Of a stretch of 64,000 nt of DNA, positions 60,816-64,000 are shown piece after piece. Position 1 is the first letter of the stretch. Each line of letters starts with the position of its first letter. This DNA is from Treponema sp. Its GTDB lineage: Bacteria > Spirochaetota > Spirochaetia > Treponematales > Treponemataceae. The notes below the pieces were generated by a model that had not been told where the DNA came from, did not search any database, and saw only the letters and a program-made list of their open reading frames with translations. Location of the stretch: NCBI GenBank assembly GCA_017962965.1, contig JAGCUI010000050.1:1-64000 (forward strand). Reading direction: 5' to 3'. The position numbers were made by a program, and so were the translations under genes.

Positions 60816-61436
60816 TTACTTTTTGGAAGTTTCTTCTTTAGAGGCTTCTTTTAATGAATTAATCGCATTTTGAAATTTCTCGATGCTTTGAGTGTCGGGA
60901 AATTTTTCTTTTAAAAGGCTAAGATATTTTTGAGCTTCATCTGCATTTTTAAGCTGAATATAAATTGTGATGATATTTTCGTAATAAGAGCTTTTATTGC
61001 CCGAAGTTTCTATAAGCTCAGAATAAATTTTTATTGCTTCTTCTTTTGAGCCCTTGCTTGCATAAACATAGGCAAGGTTTTCTTTTAAAGTTGCATTATC
61101 CTTATCGCGTTCCAAAAGCTCTTTAAACATCTTTTCGGCTTTGTTCCAGTCCGACTGTATAACAGCAATCTTTGCAATTTTATAATAAGCATCCCAGTAA
61201 AGGTCAGGACATTTTAAACACTGTTCGTAATAAATAACTGCCTTGTCGTATTTTTTCTGGTTTGTATATTCATCTGCAATAATCATGTACTGATTATATA
61301 AATCAAGCTCCTTTTGTACCTGTGCCCCCGGAATAAGGGATGAGGTTGTATTACAGGAAACAAATACAAGACTTAAGAGAAATGCTATGAATATTGATTT
61401 TAATGGCTTAGCCCAGAACAATTTTTTCAATTTCAT
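60816..61436 (-). CDS. TPR lipoprotein
   Basis: Start ATG 61436, inside the end of the upp-like gene. A longer frame from 61484 lacks the lipoprotein signal at its N-terminus. The 206-residue product has '[14 protein letters not shown]' with the lipidated Cys about residue 28, then TPR units '[19 protein letters not shown]', '[20 protein letters not shown]' and '[20 protein letters not shown]'. It is likely an envelope scaffold. Its start overlaps the previous gene by 29 bases, so expression is coupled. Confidence 0.8.
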   Translation of the reverse strand: MKLKKLFWAKPLKSIFIAFLLSLVFVSCNTTSSLIPGAQVQKELDLYNQYMIIADEYTNQKKYDKAVIYYEQCLKCPDLYWDAYYKIAKIAVIQSDWNKAEKMFKELLERDKDNATLKENLAYVYASKGSKEEAIKIYSELIETSGNKSSYYENIITIYIQLKNADEAQKYLSLLKEKFPDTQSIEKFQNAINSLKEASKEETSKK

Positions 61437-62442
61437 ATAACTGAGATTTATATAATCCTGAAATATTATGACCGTAATCTGCAATAAGCTGAATCATGTT
61501 TCTTGGTGCTTCTTTTGTATCGCAGCCGTTCAAGCGGTCTCCTGCATCTCCAAGACCCGGCATGATGTATGCTTTTTCGTTCATTACAGGGTCCAGCCAG
61601 AGTGTATAGCAGGTACAGTTTTCGAGTGCACGAGTAACACGAATTGAGCCTTTGAGTGTAGAAATTGTATTAAAGAAAGCAATAGACTTTGGATGAACAC
61701 CCTGGCTCTGAAGGTATTTTACAACTGTTACAAGCGATCCGCCTGTTGCGTTCATTGGATCTGCAAAAATTAAATCCTTTCCGTCGAGTGCTTCGAGGTC
61801 AAAGAAGGATTTATTCAAATCCATTATATATTCCATGTTAGATTCGTTTTTTGTATCGTTACGGCTGATTTTGAATAATGCAAATGGAGTTTTATATCCG
61901 TGAGAAGAATACTCTTCGATTTCCTTTGACATAATCATACTTGGAAGAAGAGCACCGCGGAGCATTACACAAACGGCTGTGTTTTCAATTTTGTCGTCTA
62001 TATCAGGGATTTTATGAACTGCGTAGTTCTGAACAGGAAAGTTTACAGGAGTTTTTACAATCATGTGGCCTTTTTTATCTGAATGCTGGTCTGTATATGC
62101 CATACGAAAAAGCATTTCATAAGCTCTCTGGCTGTAATACATAAATTCCTGGTGATTTGTCTTTACGTCTCTTAATTTTGAAATTACACGTGAAGCTTCT
62201 GCATGAGCTCCCTCTGCTGTTACGAAGGAATAAACCTTGATGTTAGGATGCTTTGCACAAATGTTCTGCATCTCATGTCCCATCTTATCGTAACCGTCGA
62301 TGATTTTCTGTTCATCAACCGGGTCAAATGACTTCATTGTTTCTTTAAACATTACTTCAAGCTTTTGTAAATCGGCCATATCCTCTGATGTAAGATATCC
62401 GTCCAAGTCTTCTGCTTTAAGAATAATTTTGTCACTTGCCAT
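61408..62442 (-). CDS. upp: uracil phosphoribosyltransferase with long N-terminal extension
   Basis: The C-terminal 210 residues match UPRT: PRPP loop '[16 protein letters not shown]' and the uracil site '[15 protein letters not shown]', with '[20 protein letters not shown]' for the hinge. UPRT makes UMP from uracil and PRPP. This protein is 344 residues, about 130 longer than the usual 208, with a helical N-terminal part ('[20 protein letters not shown]') of unknown role. AAGGAG lies before the ATG at 62442. Long variants could belong to the UPRT superfamily rather than true Upp. Confidence 0.8.
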   Translation of the reverse strand: MASDKIILKAEDLDGYLTSEDMADLQKLEVMFKETMKSFDPVDEQKIIDGYDKMGHEMQNICAKHPNIKVYSFVTAEGAHAEASRVISKLRDVKTNHQEFMYYSQRAYEMLFRMAYTDQHSDKKGHMIVKTPVNFPVQNYAVHKIPDIDDKIENTAVCVMLRGALLPSMIMSKEIEEYSSHGYKTPFALFKISRNDTKNESNMEYIMDLNKSFFDLEALDGKDLIFADPMNATGGSLVTVVKYLQSQGVHPKSIAFFNTISTLKGSIRVTRALENCTCYTLWLDPVMNEKAYIMPGLGDAGDRLNGCDTKEAPRNMIQLIADYGHNISGLYKSQLYEIEKIVLG

Positions 62443-62453
62443 GTGTAATCTCC

Positions 62454-63338
62454 TTATAATCCCAAAATTTTATATAATTGTTTCTTACTTAATTCTATAT
62501 CAGAAATCTCTAATTGTGTAGGATTTTCTGAAGTTGCATCCCCGTTTGAAAGTCCGAACGCAATGAGTAAGATTGTTCTGCTGGCCTTTTTATATGCTTC
62601 GTTCTTAAAATTAAAGGTAAGGTCCAAAAGATATGAATCCTTGCTTCTTGGATTATCGCGGAATTTTCCCCATACAGAAAGAAGCTGAAGGTTCAAATTG
62701 TTTCCTAAAAGGACGTGCAGATATGTAGAAGGCTGTACTGTATAAAATCTGATTTCTTCTTTTGAGCCGTTAATCCAGTCGTAGATTTCCTTATTCAAAG
62801 AACTGAAATAGCCGTCCTGCCCTTCTTCCTCGCTTGAGTTACGAATAACATCATAAACAGAAAGCATGCCTGGAACATCACGACCTAACACCAGAACGTT
62901 ACCGCTTGGGAAAGAAACATCCAGCTTGTTCTGAGAATAGATTTCGTACTGATTTTTTGAGTTTACAGGATTAAAGGTTGTTTTAGACCATCCGTTTTTA
63001 GAGCTCAAAAGACGAGGTACATATTTAACAGGAATATCAGATTCGATGGAAGCCTGAAGTACATTTTTATAGTTACTTCTTGAGATACCGATATAAAGAT
63101 GATTCACTCTTTCTGCCAAAGACTTTATATCGCTGTCTGTAAGCTGTTCCACATTGGATTTGATGATTCTTGTTACTAAATCTTCATCTACCTTTTTTGG
63201 AATGGAAAGATAAAAGGTGCTTTTATTATCCAAAAGATCAATCGCTTTTACGCTGGACTGTTCGTCCGGAGGAAGCGACTGACATGAAACAAAAAATAAA
63301 GTGAATGCAAATACAAAAAGTTTTTTAAGCTTTTTCAA
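62454..63338 (-). CDS. lipoprotein of unknown function
   Basis: I take TTG 63338 as start, with GGAG eight bases upstream. An ATG at 63362 in the same frame lies inside ileS. The 294-residue protein has lipoprotein signal '[14 protein letters not shown]' (Cys about residue 19). The body is mixed, with '[14 protein letters not shown]' and '[20 protein letters not shown]'. No family recognised. It overlaps ileS by 14 bases and lies 11 bases before upp. Confidence 0.75.
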   Translation of the reverse strand: MKKLKKLFVFAFTLFFVSCQSLPPDEQSSVKAIDLLDNKSTFYLSIPKKVDEDLVTRIIKSNVEQLTDSDIKSLAERVNHLYIGISRSNYKNVLQASIESDIPVKYVPRLLSSKNGWSKTTFNPVNSKNQYEIYSQNKLDVSFPSGNVLVLGRDVPGMLSVYDVIRNSSEEEGQDGYFSSLNKEIYDWINGSKEEIRFYTVQPSTYLHVLLGNNLNLQLLSVWGKFRDNPRSKDSYLLDLTFNFKNEAYKKASRTILLIAFGLSNGDATSENPTQLEISDIELSKKQLYKILGL

Positions 63339-64000
63339 TACAGATACTCCATGTTTTATCATCAGCTTCTACCTTTGTTTCCAAAGATGCAGAAGGATTA
63401 AATTCTGCCACAGCTGCTAAAGTTTCGTTTGAAATAAAGTCTTTGAACATATTGAATGCCTGTTCAAGTTCAGAGTCTCCCGAAACAGTAAGGTTGATTC
63501 TGTCTGTAACTTCAAGTCCTGTTTCCTTACGTAAGTTCTGGATACCACGGATTAAGTCGCGTACATAACCTTCTTTCTTGAGCTCGTCTGTAATCATTGA
63601 ATCAAGACCAACAGTTAAAGTTCCTTCATTCAAAACCTTGAGGTTGTCTTTTTCGAGACGTTCTACAATTACTTTTTCTGTATCAAGTTCTACCGAAGTT
63701 CCTTCAACATCAATTGAAAGTTTTGTTCCTTCGAGAATTGACTGAATCTGTTCACTTGTTAAGCCCTGGATTACAGAAGCAGCGGCCTTCATCTTAGGAC
63801 CAAGCTCCTTACCAAGTACTTTAAAGTTTGCCTTTGCTTTGTATTCAACAAGCTCATCCTCGCGTTCGTGGAAAATAACTTCCTTAACATTGAGTTCTTC
63901 GCGGATACAGTCTTCCATTTCTGCAAGAACCTTCTTTTCGTCAGGATTTCTTGTTACTAAGGCAATGCTTGAAAGTGGCTGGCGATTTTTAAGATTGAAT
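63325..64000 (-). CDS. ileS: isoleucyl-tRNA synthetase, C-terminal part only
   Basis: The frame is open to the end of the window, so the N-terminal catalytic half is missing. Visible are 'LKNRQPLSSIALVTRN', the joint after the anticodon-binding domain, and a C-terminal extension of about 200 residues with 'KANFKVLGKELGPKMKAAAS' and 'DELKKEGYVRDLIRGIQNLR', typical of the eukaryote-like IleRS type (with DUF5915) found in spirochetes. It charges tRNA-Ile. Assignment rests on this C-terminal type, as the HIGH and KMSKS motifs are outside the window. Confidence 0.9.
   Translation of the reverse strand, partial: FNLKNRQPLSSIALVTRNPDEKKVLAEMEDCIREELNVKEVIFHEREDELVEYKAKANFKVLGKELGPKMKAAASVIQGLTSEQIQSILEGTKLSIDVEGTSVELDTEKVIVERLEKDNLKVLNEGTLTVGLDSMITDELKKEGYVRDLIRGIQNLRKETGLEVTDRINLTVSGDSELEQAFNMFKDFISNETLAAVAEFNPSASLETKVEADDKTWSICIEKA

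Overview
The window comes from a low-GC spirochete, almost certainly a Treponema. It carries the spirochete flagellar operon in its usual order (flbD-motA-motB-fliL-fliM-fliY-fliO-fliP-fliQ-fliR-flhB-flhA-flhF-flhG-x-fliA-fapA), a spirochete-type V/A-ATPase operon (E, DUF2764, A, B, D, I, K) and many beta-barrel and lipoprotein surface genes. No rRNA, tRNA, CRISPR array or insertion sequence was seen. All calls come from reading the sequence; no database search was possible.

Region 1 (1-18948) is a cell-envelope and glycan region. On the + strand: a 5'-truncated GT4 glycosyltransferase, then a tight cluster of a GtrA-like flippase, a ChbG/YdjC-like deacetylase, a YidC-like domain fused to an alkaline-phosphatase/sulfatase-superfamily domain, a CDP-glycerol glycerophosphotransferase-like enzyme, a class V aminotransferase, a nucleotidyltransferase and a second GT4 enzyme. 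I infer a polymer built or decorated with phosphodiester or phosphonate groups, possibly 2-aminoethylphosphonate, assembled with an unusual membrane-bound transferase. Next come a predicted barrel protein with a CotH-kinase-like lipoprotein (+), and Wzi-like and DUF3943-like barrels (-). A 658-base gene-free stretch holds two inverted copies of a structured repeat. It is followed by an initiating sugar-phosphate transferase and a POTRA/barrel-like protein (+).

Region 2 (18949-30957, - strand) has a TPR protein behind ispG (isoprenoid synthesis), the V/A-ATPase operon with a clear promoter and terminator, galM, and two small proteins at the end of the flagellar operon.

Region 3 (30938-47053, - strand) is the flagellar operon. 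It encodes the motor (MotA/B, FliL), the switch (FliM, FliY), the export gate (FliO/P/Q/R, FlhB, FlhA), placement GTPase/ATPase (FlhF, FlhG), sigma-28 (FliA) and a Jag_N-FapA protein. It starts at flbD, next to a divergent two-component system.

Region 4 (47283-64000) has the response regulator and kinase, hemW and lepB (-), smpB and a secreted protein (+), an FtsB/DivIC-like protein (-), and a five-gene + operon: a very acidic repeat protein, an unknown protein, two Maf/DUF115-type glycosyltransferases and a membrane protein with a degenerate GGDEF fold. The end (- strand) has the 3' part of ileS, a lipoprotein, an N-terminally extended uracil phosphoribosyltransferase and a TPR lipoprotein.

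Several genes (gtrA-like, the sugar transferase, ispG, smpB) have a consensus -10 box only 6 to 9 bases before the start codon and no Shine-Dalgarno sequence, which suggests leaderless transcripts.
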